Notes under the pieces: model-generated
Seen by the model: the letters and a program-made list of their open reading frames with translations, nothing else
Databases searched by the model: none
Told to the model about the DNA's origin: nothing
Position numbers and translations under genes: made by a program
NCBI GenBank assembly: GCA_900557355.1
Contig: USSR01000026.1
Location: 1 to 21,929, forward strand
Source: an uncultured Bacteroides sp.
GTDB lineage: Bacteria > Bacteroidota > Bacteroidia > Bacteroidales > Bacteroidaceae
Reading direction: 5' to 3'
DNA: 21,929 nt
Shown: positions 14,843-21,929 of the stretch, one piece after another
Layout: each line of letters starts with the position of its first letter
How positions within the stretch are numbered: the stretch's first letter is position 1

Positions 14843-15331
14843 ATGGAAACAACAACACTAAAACCCTTAAGAATACACCTTCAAGAATTCCTGGAAAGCG
14901 TTGGCGCAGATTATCAATGTGACGAAGAAAACCACTTCTTTACATTTGGCATGACAAGTAACGGCATGAACATAAGAGCCTTCATTCTGTACAACGAAGA
15001 AAACGACTGGATGAGATGCCACATGCCTATGCCGGTCAAAGTTCCGGAAGAGAAAAGAACCGCCGCCATACTTCTTCTGAACAAGATGAACAATGAAACT
15101 CCCGGAATATGCCTCAGCATGGACGAAGAAGACGGAGAAATCGTATCTACGATGATGGTCAATACAGACAACGGCGCTATCAACTACCCGATTCTAAATG
15201 CAATGATACACACTTGTTATAACGCAATCGATGCTTGCATACCCCGTATAATGCAACTAATATATCAACAACCAGAAGATATGTTATTGCAAATCTCAAG
15301 CAAACAAATCAATAACAGCATAGCAAACTGA
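14843..15331 (+). CDS. YbjN-like domain protein
   Basis: 162 aa, soluble. The fold pattern resembles YbjN-type (type III secretion chaperone-like) proteins: N-terminal helix (IHLQEFLESVG), a strand pair (HFFTFGMTSNGMNIRAFILY), a central helix (EEKRTAAILLLNKMNNE), strands (GICLSMDEEDGEIVSTMMV) and a final long helix. A good ribosome binding site (AAAGGAAAC) precedes the ATG. It lies between DUF1232 and the ADP-ribosylglycohydrolase with short gaps, probably one transcript. The molecular role is unknown. Confidence 0.65.
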   Translation: METTTLKPLRIHLQEFLESVGADYQCDEENHFFTFGMTSNGMNIRAFILYNEENDWMRCHMPMPVKVPEEKRTAAILLLNKMNNETPGICLSMDEEDGEIVSTMMVNTDNGAINYPILNAMIHTCYNAIDACIPRIMQLIYQQPEDMLLQISSKQINNSIAN

Positions 15332-15351
15332 CAATAAAAAGATATAATAGT

Positions 15352-16434
15352 ATGGACGAGAAAATACAAAAAGACAGAATACGCGGCTCATTGATAGGCG
15401 GAGCCATAGGCGATGCTTTAGGCTATCCTGTAGAATTTATAGACTCGTATGCAGGTATTCAAAGGAAATATGGGAACGCAGGAATTACCCGTCTTGACAC
15501 CAGGCAATGGTGGAAGGGCGAAGACTGTCCTACCGGAAAGGCTTGGGTTTCTGATGATACACAAATGACACTGTTTACAGCCTGTGGCATTCTGAATGCA
15601 AAAGAAAAAGGGAATGCTCTCATACCAAGTATTTGCGAAGCTTACATAGAGTGGTATTATACGCAATCAGGCAGGAGAAACAAGCGTTTTAAGGAATGTT
15701 GGATCGGAGATATCCCAGAACTGAATCAACGCAGAGCCCCCGGCAATACCTGCCTCACTGCCCTTTCTGACATTATTGCCGGAAGAGATTCCCATAATAA
15801 CAGTAAGGGGTGTGGTGGCGTTATGCGCATCGCCTCCATTCCTCTATACGGTGTAGCCCAAGGGCGAATATCAGATATAGATGCTCTTGACCGCCTTGCA
15901 GCGGATGCCGCAAAACTTACTCACCAGCATCCGTTAGGTTTTATTCCGGCAGCCTTTACAGCCCATATCATTTATCGTCTGGCTACCGACGAGCATCCGG
16001 AGAAGGAGACATTCAGAAACTATATTCAGGAAGGGTTGGAATCCACACAACGAATGTTTGCCAACCATACCGAAGAAGTAGAAAAATTTGTTTTCTTGAT
16101 AAAGAAAGCGGTCCTTTTGTCGGATATCCCGACAGATGATGTACGCGCCATCGAAGACGAGTTGGGTGGCGGATGGGTGGCTGAAGAAACCGCCGCCATA
16201 GCCATCTACTGTGCTTTGACCTATTTTGGGAACTTCGAAAGAGCTATGATTGCGGCTGTGAATCATGCAGGTGACAGTGATTCCACAGGTGCTGTGACCG
16301 GTAACTTGTTGGGTGCTGCCATCGGTTACGATGCAATACCACAATTCTACAAAGACGACTTGGAACTGCACGATGTGATATTGCATATCGCTGATGACCT
16401 GTACCTCAGCAAAACAACATCCTACCGGAAGTAA
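15352..16434 (+). CDS. ADP-ribosylglycohydrolase family protein (DraG-like)
   Basis: 360 aa, cytoplasmic. The family's metal-binding residues are visible: GGAIGDALG near the N-terminus (16-24), SDDTQMTLF (67-75, Asp68/Asp69/Thr70), the middle NSKGCGGVMRIASIPL (150-165), and the C-terminal HAGDSDSTGAVTGNLLGAAI (305-324, Asp308/Asp310). Such enzymes remove ADP-ribose from arginine or other residues, or hydrolyse related ADP-ribose compounds, using two Mg or Mn ions. It is followed 51 nt later by a PARG-type hydrolase, which suggests a shared ADP-ribose pathway. The precise substrate cannot be told from sequence. Confidence 0.92.
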   Translation: MDEKIQKDRIRGSLIGGAIGDALGYPVEFIDSYAGIQRKYGNAGITRLDTRQWWKGEDCPTGKAWVSDDTQMTLFTACGILNAKEKGNALIPSICEAYIEWYYTQSGRRNKRFKECWIGDIPELNQRRAPGNTCLTALSDIIAGRDSHNNSKGCGGVMRIASIPLYGVAQGRISDIDALDRLAADAAKLTHQHPLGFIPAAFTAHIIYRLATDEHPEKETFRNYIQEGLESTQRMFANHTEEVEKFVFLIKKAVLLSDIPTDDVRAIEDELGGGWVAEETAAIAIYCALTYFGNFERAMIAAVNHAGDSDSTGAVTGNLLGAAIGYDAIPQFYKDDLELHDVILHIADDLYLSKTTSYRK

Positions 16435-16485
16435 GATAAATATCGATAGCAATTTTAGGATTGTTGAATTTAAACATATAAACTT

Positions 16486-17460
16486 ATGACAAATACATGG
16501 AATGCTGAAATATGGAAAAAAGAATTCCTACTTGCTTCACAAAACAAGGACAGAGACCAACTACGCAGGCTACGTGTGGCAGTATTTCAAGATACAATCA
16601 CACGCATAAGTAACAGTGGATATATTTCAGCAGGCAAAACCATACAGATTGCAGGCGAAGATTCGATGATACACCATACTAAATTTTATTGTGAGCAGAT
16701 ATCATCAGTCCATACTCAAGCGGAAATACAAACCATCGTTCATGTTATAAATGGCGATACATTGGTTACTGCCAAGTCATTATTGGATGAGGGTCTTCAT
16801 CCCGCTGTACTGAATATGGCAAGCCGACAAAATCCGGGTGGTGGCGTATATAGCGGTGCAGGAGCTCAAGAAGAGAACCTGTTCCGTCGTACTAATCTTT
16901 TTCGTTCGCTATTTCAGTTTGCATCTTATGCCGAGGAGTATGGCTTGAACAAATCAACCGACCAATATCCTCTCGACCGTAATTGGGGCGGCATTTATAC
17001 TCCTCAAGCCTGCGTGTTTCGTGGAACAGAAACTGATGGTTATCCTTTGCTTGAAGAACCGTATTACCTTGACTTCATAGCCGTCCCTGCCATCAATCGT
17101 CCGGAACTGGATACGGACGGATTGATTGTACCGTATCTTGTGGATGCCACGAAGAACAAGATGCGTACTATCTTCCGCATTGCACTTGCCAACAATAATG
17201 ATTCCCTCGTGCTTGGAGCTATGGGATGTGGAGCATTTCGTAATCCACCTGCCCACGTCGCACGAATTTTCCACGAAGTAATGGATGAAGCGGAGTTCAA
17301 GAATCGGTTCAAGAAAATAGTTTTTGCAATTCTTGACGACCACAATGCCGGGCATAAGCATAATCCAAACGGGAATTTCCAACCCTTTGAAAAAGAATTT
17401 CAAAATTACAGTAAGAATGAAGAAGAGGTGCAAGAAAAAATCTTTTATGGCAGATTATAG
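16486..17460 (+). CDS. Bacterial-type poly(ADP-ribose) glycohydrolase-like protein (TIGR02452/DUF2263)
   Basis: 324 aa. It has the microbial PARG signature GGG-x(7)-QEE at 118-130 (NPGGGVYSGAGAQEENLFRR), with Glu129/Glu130 as catalytic candidates. It also has the macrodomain-like NMASRQNPGG start and the later VLGAMGCGAFRNPP phosphate-binding loop with the following helix (AHVARIFHEVM). The family hydrolyses ADP-ribose polymers or terminal ADP-ribose units. With the DraG-like gene upstream it forms a two-enzyme ADP-ribose-removal cassette. A small frameshifted ORF overlaps its 3' end. Confidence 0.9.
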   Translation: MTNTWNAEIWKKEFLLASQNKDRDQLRRLRVAVFQDTITRISNSGYISAGKTIQIAGEDSMIHHTKFYCEQISSVHTQAEIQTIVHVINGDTLVTAKSLLDEGLHPAVLNMASRQNPGGGVYSGAGAQEENLFRRTNLFRSLFQFASYAEEYGLNKSTDQYPLDRNWGGIYTPQACVFRGTETDGYPLLEEPYYLDFIAVPAINRPELDTDGLIVPYLVDATKNKMRTIFRIALANNNDSLVLGAMGCGAFRNPPAHVARIFHEVMDEAEFKNRFKKIVFAILDDHNAGHKHNPNGNFQPFEKEFQNYSKNEEEVQEKIFYGRL

Positions 17461-17559
17461 AATTATTAATGGAAACCTGATGCGGATAATGATATTATCC
17501 GATTAAAAGAATTCTGTGATGAGAATAATATTTCCTATCACTATGAAATGGAGGATTAA
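17447..17559 (+). pseudogene. Small ORF overlapping the PARG-like gene, frameshifted
   Basis: ATG 17447 lies 14 nt before the end of the PARG-like gene and reads MADYRIINGN. Around 17476 a one-base shift is needed to continue with PDADNDIIRLKEFCDENNIS and YHYEMED, ending at TAA 17557-17559. The joined product would be about 38 residues, acidic and soluble. As written, neither frame is complete: the first stops after 19 codons and the second has no start. No family is recognised. Confidence 0.4.
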
Positions 17560-17561
17560 AA

Positions 17562-18749
17562 ATGAAACGAGCAATTATTTTGTTTTGGCATGGGCTGACC
17601 GGCATTCTGACCGGCATTGCCAATTGGATTACAGTAGTCTTGGGAATGAAAGATGACTCAAGGTATGGAAAACTCCTGCGCCGTATCGTCGGCACCTGCT
17701 TCACCTTATTTGTAATTTTATGCACTATTGCTGCAAGCTGCAGTTTTTTTGAAACATTGTGTAACCGCTATGACATTACATTTACCAATGCCCCGGAAGA
17801 TGTCTATACACAATATCTTTCACGCAACGCAACCTTTTGCCGTACGGGCTACTATGAAAAGGGATATGTCATCGACCATGATGGTAACAAGACATTAAAA
17901 GACATTCTGTGGATAGCTAAGCCTCTGGGTAATGATTCGCTAATATGTTATAGTGACGGTAAACAGCGTGGATACTTCAATAAGTTCAATGGTAAAATAG
18001 CCATAGAGCCCCGATATAATCACGCATGGATATTCTCCGATGGATTGGCCTCAGTTGATGATAATGGTTGGATAAAATTTATCGATCCGACCGGCAAAGT
18101 GATTATCGACAATCATCAACCCTATATTCCAGGTATGGAGGGATATGTGTTCCACAATGGATTTTGTGTGGTACATAATGAATGTAGAGATAAAGTAGGA
18201 CTGATAGATCCCACCGGTAAATGGATTTTAGAACCGCAATATTTCTCTATCCAACAATATGACACGTTACTGATAGTAAATAACGGCATAGCAGAAACAG
18301 TGATGAACACTAAGTTAAATACTGTCATTCCTTACACCAAAGCAAGTTACTGGATTTATGACGGTATTATCTTTGGCACGATGCAGGACCACACTATGCG
18401 TCAATATGATCTGCAAGGCAATCTCATCGATGACTTCTACATCAGCAATGTAGAGAAAATCACCTATCCGACAAATGAATTACGCTATAGCACCACAAAA
18501 AACTACGATGATAATGGCAAAGTAATAAGTGAAACGGAAGATAATGAACCAACCCATATGCAGGCAATCGCCGGATGTATGTGCTATCAGGCAGAACAGG
18601 GGTGGTACGGCCTGATGTCGCCGGATGGTCAAATCATCACACCGCCTTCATATAGTGCCATCACCGCTGTGGGAGCAGATCTATATCTCTGTGAATCTCA
18701 GGATGATTACGGCGTGCTACTGAATTGCAAAGGAGAGCGGATAAAATAA
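17562..18749 (+). CDS. WG-repeat protein with N-terminal membrane helix
   Basis: 395 aa. One membrane helix at about 41-60 (RIVGTCFTLFVILCTIAASC) is followed by a periplasmic/extracytoplasmic region. Several WG-type beta repeats are visible: GYFNKFNGKIAIEPRYNHAW, FSDGLASVDDNGWIKFIDPT, VGLIDPTGKWILEPQY and GWYGLMSPDGQIITPPSY. WG repeats are probably protein-interaction modules. A GGAGG ribosome binding site sits 8 nt before the ATG. It directly follows the ADP-ribose genes. Whether it works with them is unknown. Confidence 0.85.
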   Translation: MKRAIILFWHGLTGILTGIANWITVVLGMKDDSRYGKLLRRIVGTCFTLFVILCTIAASCSFFETLCNRYDITFTNAPEDVYTQYLSRNATFCRTGYYEKGYVIDHDGNKTLKDILWIAKPLGNDSLICYSDGKQRGYFNKFNGKIAIEPRYNHAWIFSDGLASVDDNGWIKFIDPTGKVIIDNHQPYIPGMEGYVFHNGFCVVHNECRDKVGLIDPTGKWILEPQYFSIQQYDTLLIVNNGIAETVMNTKLNTVIPYTKASYWIYDGIIFGTMQDHTMRQYDLQGNLIDDFYISNVEKITYPTNELRYSTTKNYDDNGKVISETEDNEPTHMQAIAGCMCYQAEQGWYGLMSPDGQIITPPSYSAITAVGADLYLCESQDDYGVLLNCKGERIK

Positions 18750-18854
18750 CATGTGCCTATAGGCCGCAATCATCTTATTTTTCCCACTCAATCCAATTAT
18801 AAAGCCACATAGCCATGAAGGCAGCTTCTTATTCAATTTTTATTTATTATATAA

Positions 18855-18886
18855 TTTTGATATAACAAATAGTTCTTTTAACTTTG
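18855..18886 (+). promoter_or_regulatory. Bacteroides-type promoter of the DUF5723 gene
   Basis: A -33 TTTTG (18855-18859) and a -7 TAACTTTG (18879-18886) are separated by 19 bp. Transcription would start near 18893, about 46 nt before the ATG at 18939. Confidence 0.75.
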
Positions 18887-18938
18887 CAACAACAAATATA
18901 AGTAATCATTAACAGTAATCCACAATTTACGAAGCACA

Positions 18939-20246
18939 ATGAGAAAGCTTTTACTTCTGGGGATTTGCATCTCTTTTCTTCTCCCCACAGCCATGCAAGC
19001 GCAGTATATGCGCTCATCTTACTTTATGGACGGTAGCAGTACCCGTATGCAACTAAACCCCGCAGCGCAACCAAAGCGTGGCTATATCAATCTACCCGTT
19101 ATCGGGTCATTGACCGCCGAGGTATCCTCTAACTCTTTGGGTATCCAGGATGTTATTGACGTCTTTGACTCCGACGGAGAGTTTTACAACAATGATAAGT
19201 TCTACAACCGCCTGAAAGGAATGAATGAGCTGAACATCAATCTTAATACGGATGTCATCTCTTTCGGATTCTATAGAGGCAAGGGATTCTGGTCATTCAA
19301 TGTAGGAGCACGTGTAGATGTGGATGCAACTATTCCTAAAACCATGTTCGAATATCTGCGTGCTACAGATGCGGAAGATTTTACTTGGGGAAGCGGTAGA
19401 ACCTTTAATATTCAGAATGAGAAACTGCGCCTGAACTCTTATATAGAAGTTGGAGCAGGCTATTCACGTGCCATAAACGACCGTCTGACTATAGGTGGTA
19501 AAGCCAAACTATTGTTAGGTGCCGGAAATTTGAATCTGAAGATCAACCAACTTTATATGTCTGGTAAAGAAACAGGATTAGACTCCGAATTCCAACTAAA
19601 ATCAGATGCTTATCTGGAAGCTTCTGCTAAAGGTCTGGACTTGGAAGAAGAAAATGGATACATCACAGATCTAGACTACAATAATTTCGGTATCAGTGGA
19701 TACGGAGCAGGCTTAGATCTGGGAGCAAGCTATCAAGTGATGAAGAACCTTACGTTCTCTGCTGCCATCCTCGACTTAGGTTTTATCTCTTGGGGTAAAT
19801 CAAGCACCCAGATAGCCGAATCAAACAAAGATATCGCTATTGATAAAGATAATTACAGTGAATCTACTGATGTACTGGACTTTGAATTATACGGTTTGCA
19901 GAAGAAGGAGAATAAATCCCGCACCACTTCTTTATCCCCGACTATGGTTTTAGGAGGAGAATACGGATTCCTGAATAATAAACTGGGAGTAGGATTATTA
20001 TCAACTACCCGCTTCGGACAGTTAAAGACATATTCCGAATTGACTTTATCCGCCAATTATCGTCCGAACACTTTAATCAACGCTACATTAAGTTACTCCA
20101 TGCTTCAAGGTGGTGAAACATTCGGCTTTGCTTTCAAGGTAGGTCCTTTGATGCTGGGTACTGACTATATGTTCTTCGGAAATAATTCCAAACATGTAAA
20201 TGCTTTCATCGGACTTTCTATTCCTTTGGGAAAGAGGAAGATATAA
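18939..20246 (+). CDS. DUF5723-family outer-membrane protein
   Basis: 435 aa. A cleavable signal peptide (1-21, MRKLLLLGICISFLLPTAMQA) is followed by a chain of alternating strands ending in a basic C-terminus (SIPLGKRKI). The early motif 'YFMDGSSTRMQLNPAAQPKR' (28-47) and the beta-barrel-like repeats (GVGLLSTTRFG, LMLGTDYMFFG) match DUF5723, a Bacteroidetes family of predicted outer-membrane barrels without known function. It is a single gene with its own promoter. Codon use is typical of the chromosome rather than the AT-rich region. Confidence 0.85.
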   Translation: MRKLLLLGICISFLLPTAMQAQYMRSSYFMDGSSTRMQLNPAAQPKRGYINLPVIGSLTAEVSSNSLGIQDVIDVFDSDGEFYNNDKFYNRLKGMNELNINLNTDVISFGFYRGKGFWSFNVGARVDVDATIPKTMFEYLRATDAEDFTWGSGRTFNIQNEKLRLNSYIEVGAGYSRAINDRLTIGGKAKLLLGAGNLNLKINQLYMSGKETGLDSEFQLKSDAYLEASAKGLDLEEENGYITDLDYNNFGISGYGAGLDLGASYQVMKNLTFSAAILDLGFISWGKSSTQIAESNKDIAIDKDNYSESTDVLDFELYGLQKKENKSRTTSLSPTMVLGGEYGFLNNKLGVGLLSTTRFGQLKTYSELTLSANYRPNTLINATLSYSMLQGGETFGFAFKVGPLMLGTDYMFFGNNSKHVNAFIGLSIPLGKRKI

Positions 20247-20332
20247 GAGCTACGAAGCTACGAGCTACAAGTAACAAGTGCCTTTCGGAATGAAAGCGCA
20301 GCTACTTGTAGCCTGTAGCTCGTAACCTGTAA
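20247..20332. terminator. Convergent-gene hairpin repeat (bidirectional terminator candidate)
   Basis: The gap between the convergent DUF5723 and Smr genes is filled by a long imperfect inverted repeat. TACGAGCTACA (20259-20269) pairs with TGTAGCTCGTA (20314-20324), or alternatively CTACAAGTA (20265-20273) pairs with TACTTGTAG (20303-20311). A small inner stem CTTTC/GAAAG (20282-20296) forms the tip. Such 'agctacgagctacaagt' units recur between genes in Bacteroides genomes. It probably ends both transcripts, although no strong T-run follows. Confidence 0.6.
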
Positions 20333-21436
20333 CTATTTTATCGTCACCATCGTCGCTCCGAAACCATATTCCTGGAAAGAAGCATCCTGATGCCGGAAAT
20401 TCGGATATTTACGTTTCAGTTCTTCCAGCAATGCTTTGCGCAACACACCGTCACCTTTACCGTGAATAAAAACAATGCGCTGTTCACGTTTATTCTTATA
20501 TTGTTCCAGAACTTCCCGGAATTTGTCCAGTTGGTAATTCAATATTTCGCTGTTACTCATTCCTTTAATATCGTCCAGCAGTTCTCCGATATGTAAATCG
20601 ATCTCGATGATAGCATTTTGTCCACCACGCTTCACAATTGGCTGGGACTTTGGTTTATCTTCAGTTTTCTTTTGCAGCAAAGCAGACTGTAAATCTTCAG
20701 CTGATACATACACTTGTTTGGCGGGAACATCATCTTTCACTATATCATAAATCAGTGCAGGTGTCTCAAAGAATTCTGATTCCTGGAATGTGTGTAGCTT
20801 ATAAAACTTCACCGTATCTATGCGAAGTTCCACACTGACTGCCGGCTTCAAAGCAAAAGAGCGATCCTCTTTAAAAGCGATGAACTGTACTGCAACATGT
20901 TCACGGTCATTCAGCTCCACCTTCTCAAATTCCTCCAGCAGCAACTTCGTATTCGGCTCTACTATTCCATTGGAACGGACATTCCATGCTTTTCCTTCTG
21001 CACAGAGGTAAGTGTAATACAGATAGTAATTACTATCATTCACCAGATAAGATTCAAAAGGAGTAGTACTGACAGCCTTAATATCTTCCGGTACAAAAGC
21101 CAGAAAAACATTTAGAATATCTCCACCACGCATTTCCGGCTGACGGTAAACAGATACCTGCGGTTTGGACAAGCGCTGCATCTCACTTTCTTCCTGAACC
21201 GAGTGAGAAATAGAAGAACGTACCGGCTTCTCCTCCGCTTTCTTCGGAGTTGCTTTCGGCACCGGCCGGGTCATATTATAATCATCCGTATCAATTACTA
21301 CGCACTCACGCATGGGCATCGGAATATCAAAGCCATCGGCATCTTCCACCAATACAATATCCTTCCCCCTGAATCCTTTCACGATTCCTCCGCCGATTTC
21401 ATTGAGGAAACGTACTTTATCACCAATTTTCATCAT
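20333..21436 (-). CDS. DUF2027 and Smr domain protein
   Basis: 367 aa, cytoplasmic. The N-terminal small beta domain (1-50, [20 protein letters not shown]) and the central strand-rich part (about 100-235) correspond to the DUF2027 type found in Bacteroidetes. A charged linker follows. The C-terminal Smr domain (about 275-367) shows DLH (280-282) and [12 protein letters not shown] (325-336), the Smr motifs seen in MutS2 C-termini and Smr nucleases. There is no MutS ATPase region, so it is a stand-alone Smr protein and may act on nucleic acid or ribosomes. Start is either of two adjacent ATGs (21436 or 21433). Confidence 0.9.
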   Translation of the reverse strand: MMKIGDKVRFLNEIGGGIVKGFRGKDIVLVEDADGFDIPMPMRECVVIDTDDYNMTRPVPKATPKKAEEKPVRSSISHSVQEESEMQRLSKPQVSVYRQPEMRGGDILNVFLAFVPEDIKAVSTTPFESYLVNDSNYYLYYTYLCAEGKAWNVRSNGIVEPNTKLLLEEFEKVELNDREHVAVQFIAFKEDRSFALKPAVSVELRIDTVKFYKLHTFQESEFFETPALIYDIVKDDVPAKQVYVSAEDLQSALLQKKTEDKPKSQPIVKRGGQNAIIEIDLHIGELLDDIKGMSNSEILNYQLDKFREVLEQYKNKREQRIVFIHGKGDGVLRKALLEELKRKYPNFRHQDASFQEYGFGATMVTIK

Positions 21437-21440
21437 ATTA

Positions 21441-21472
21441 TTTACAATTTAGCTATTTACAATTTATGATTG
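21441..21472. repeat. Short direct repeat in the Smr leader
   Basis: ATTTACAATTTA occurs twice in close succession between the Smr start codon and its promoter-like element. It is short and AT-rich, so chance is possible. Confidence 0.45.
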
Positions 21473-21499
21473 AAGTTGCTTAAACAAACAATCGTTCTA

Positions 21500-21507
21500 C
21501 AAAGATA
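21500..21507 (-). promoter_or_regulatory. Probable -7 element of the Smr gene
   Basis: On the minus strand TATCTTTG (21500-21507) matches TAnnTTTG, 64 bp upstream of the start codon. A clear -33 TTTG is not visible, only a T-rich run at about the right distance. Confidence 0.45.
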
Positions 21508-21552
21508 CGGCAACTCAATAAAAAAAGATAGAAAAAAGACGATAAATATCCG

Positions 21553-21560
21553 TACCTTTG
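21553..21560 (+). promoter_or_regulatory. Probable -7 element of queA
   Basis: TACCTTTG (21553-21560) matches TAnnTTTG and lies 21 bp before the queA ATG, giving a very short leader. The -33 region is A-rich without a clear TTTG. Confidence 0.5.
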
Positions 21561-21581
21561 CAACCCGTAAAGAAGTTTATC

Positions 21582-21929
21582 ATGAAAGAAGATCCAAAAC
21601 ATATCCGTATCAGCGAATTCAATTATCCATTACCGGATGAGCGTATTGCCAAATTTCCTCTGCCAGTACGCGATCAGTCCAAACTCCTGGTCTACCGTCA
21701 CGGCAAAGTTTCCGAAGATCGCTTCACTTCACTTTCATCCTATCTGCCGACAGGGAGTCTGATGATATTCAATAACACAAAAGTAATACAGGCACGACTG
21801 CACTTCCGCAAAGATACCGGTGCTCTGATTGAAGTATTTTGCCTGGAACCCATTGAACCAAACGACTACGTCCTCAATTTCCAGCAAACCGAACACGCTG
21901 CCTGGCTCTGCATGATCGGTAACCTGAAG
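21582..21929 (+). CDS. queA: S-adenosylmethionine:tRNA ribosyltransferase-isomerase, 5' part
   Basis: The first 116 codons are present and the gene runs off the window. Characteristic N-terminal motifs are ISEFNYPLPDERIAKFPLP (10-28, 'F.Y.LP.e.IA..P...RD.S+Ll'), RDQSKLLVY, and the MIFNNTKVIQARL segment (about 81-93). The enzyme transfers and rearranges the ribosyl group of SAM onto preQ1 in tRNA to form epoxyqueuosine, in the cytoplasm. It is divergent from the Smr gene, with a promoter-like element in between. Confidence 0.92.
   Translation, partial: MKEDPKHIRISEFNYPLPDERIAKFPLPVRDQSKLLVYRHGKVSEDRFTSLSSYLPTGSLMIFNNTKVIQARLHFRKDTGALIEVFCLEPIEPNDYVLNFQQTEHAAWLCMIGNLK

Noticed and set aside
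15934..16452. 172-codon minus-strand open frame opposite the ADP-ribosylglycohydrolase
   Set aside because: It is antisense to a gene with intact family motifs, and its translation has no recognisable domain.
16954..17433. 159-codon minus-strand open frame opposite the PARG-like gene
   Set aside because: It is antisense to conserved catalytic segments; length is explained by codon bias on the plus strand.

Overview
The window looks like a Bacteroides (or close Bacteroidales) chromosome. The evidence is Bacteroides-type promoters (TTTG about 20 bp upstream of TAnnTTTG), weak A-rich ribosome binding sites, and characteristic families: a TPR-type LytS-like kinase with a LytTR regulator, a DUF5723 outer-membrane protein, a DUF2027-Smr protein and queA. 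No rRNA, tRNA, insertion sequence or CRISPR array is seen.

Layout. 1-163: frameshifted 3' end of a small Bacteroides-type gene, closed by a terminator hairpin (215-252). 3206 down to 302 (minus strand): a two-component system, kinase then response regulator. 3279-4068: a gene-free stretch with a 24-bp near-palindrome, three 22-bp tandem repeats and a canonical promoter. 4069-14323 (plus strand): a long, visibly AT-rich accessory operon. 14460-18749: small DUF1232 and YbjN-like genes, an ADP-ribosylglycohydrolase, a PARG-type glycohydrolase, a frameshifted small ORF and a WG-repeat protein. 18939-21929: ordinary chromosome, with DUF5723, Smr (minus strand) and queA (cut by the window end).

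The accessory operon is the unusual part. It begins with a 41-codon remnant of a DUF445 gene that still has a good promoter and ribosome binding site. It continues with an ECF-like sigma factor, an overlapping anti-sigma-like acidic protein broken by an in-frame TAG, and two paralogous coiled-coil proteins (348 and 531 aa). Next come a small membrane protein, a classical AAA+ ATPase, two paralogous small membrane or amphipathic proteins, a 211-aa protein and a decayed secreted-protein gene. The 3' part holds a C39/papain-like cysteine peptidase with a very acidic tail, a 172-aa acidic Cys-containing protein, a radical SAM/SPASM maturase, a 36-aa membrane peptide and a fragment of an HExxH metallopeptidase. 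A short module of the form P-x-x-v-x-x-x-Phi-x(3-4)-E-x-I-Phi recurs at or near the C-termini of at least four of the gene products, twice in one of them, and less clearly in two more. This suggests that the parts belong to one system with a common tail or fold.

I do not recognise this operon as a described system. A reasonable inference is a sigma-controlled, membrane-associated system combining an AAA+ machine, a protease and a radical SAM peptide-modifying branch, perhaps a conflict or peptide-maturation system. Several genes carry stops or frameshifts, so this copy may be decaying, or some of these may be assembly errors. The downstream ADP-ribose pair (DraG-like plus PARG-like) is a second coherent functional unit.
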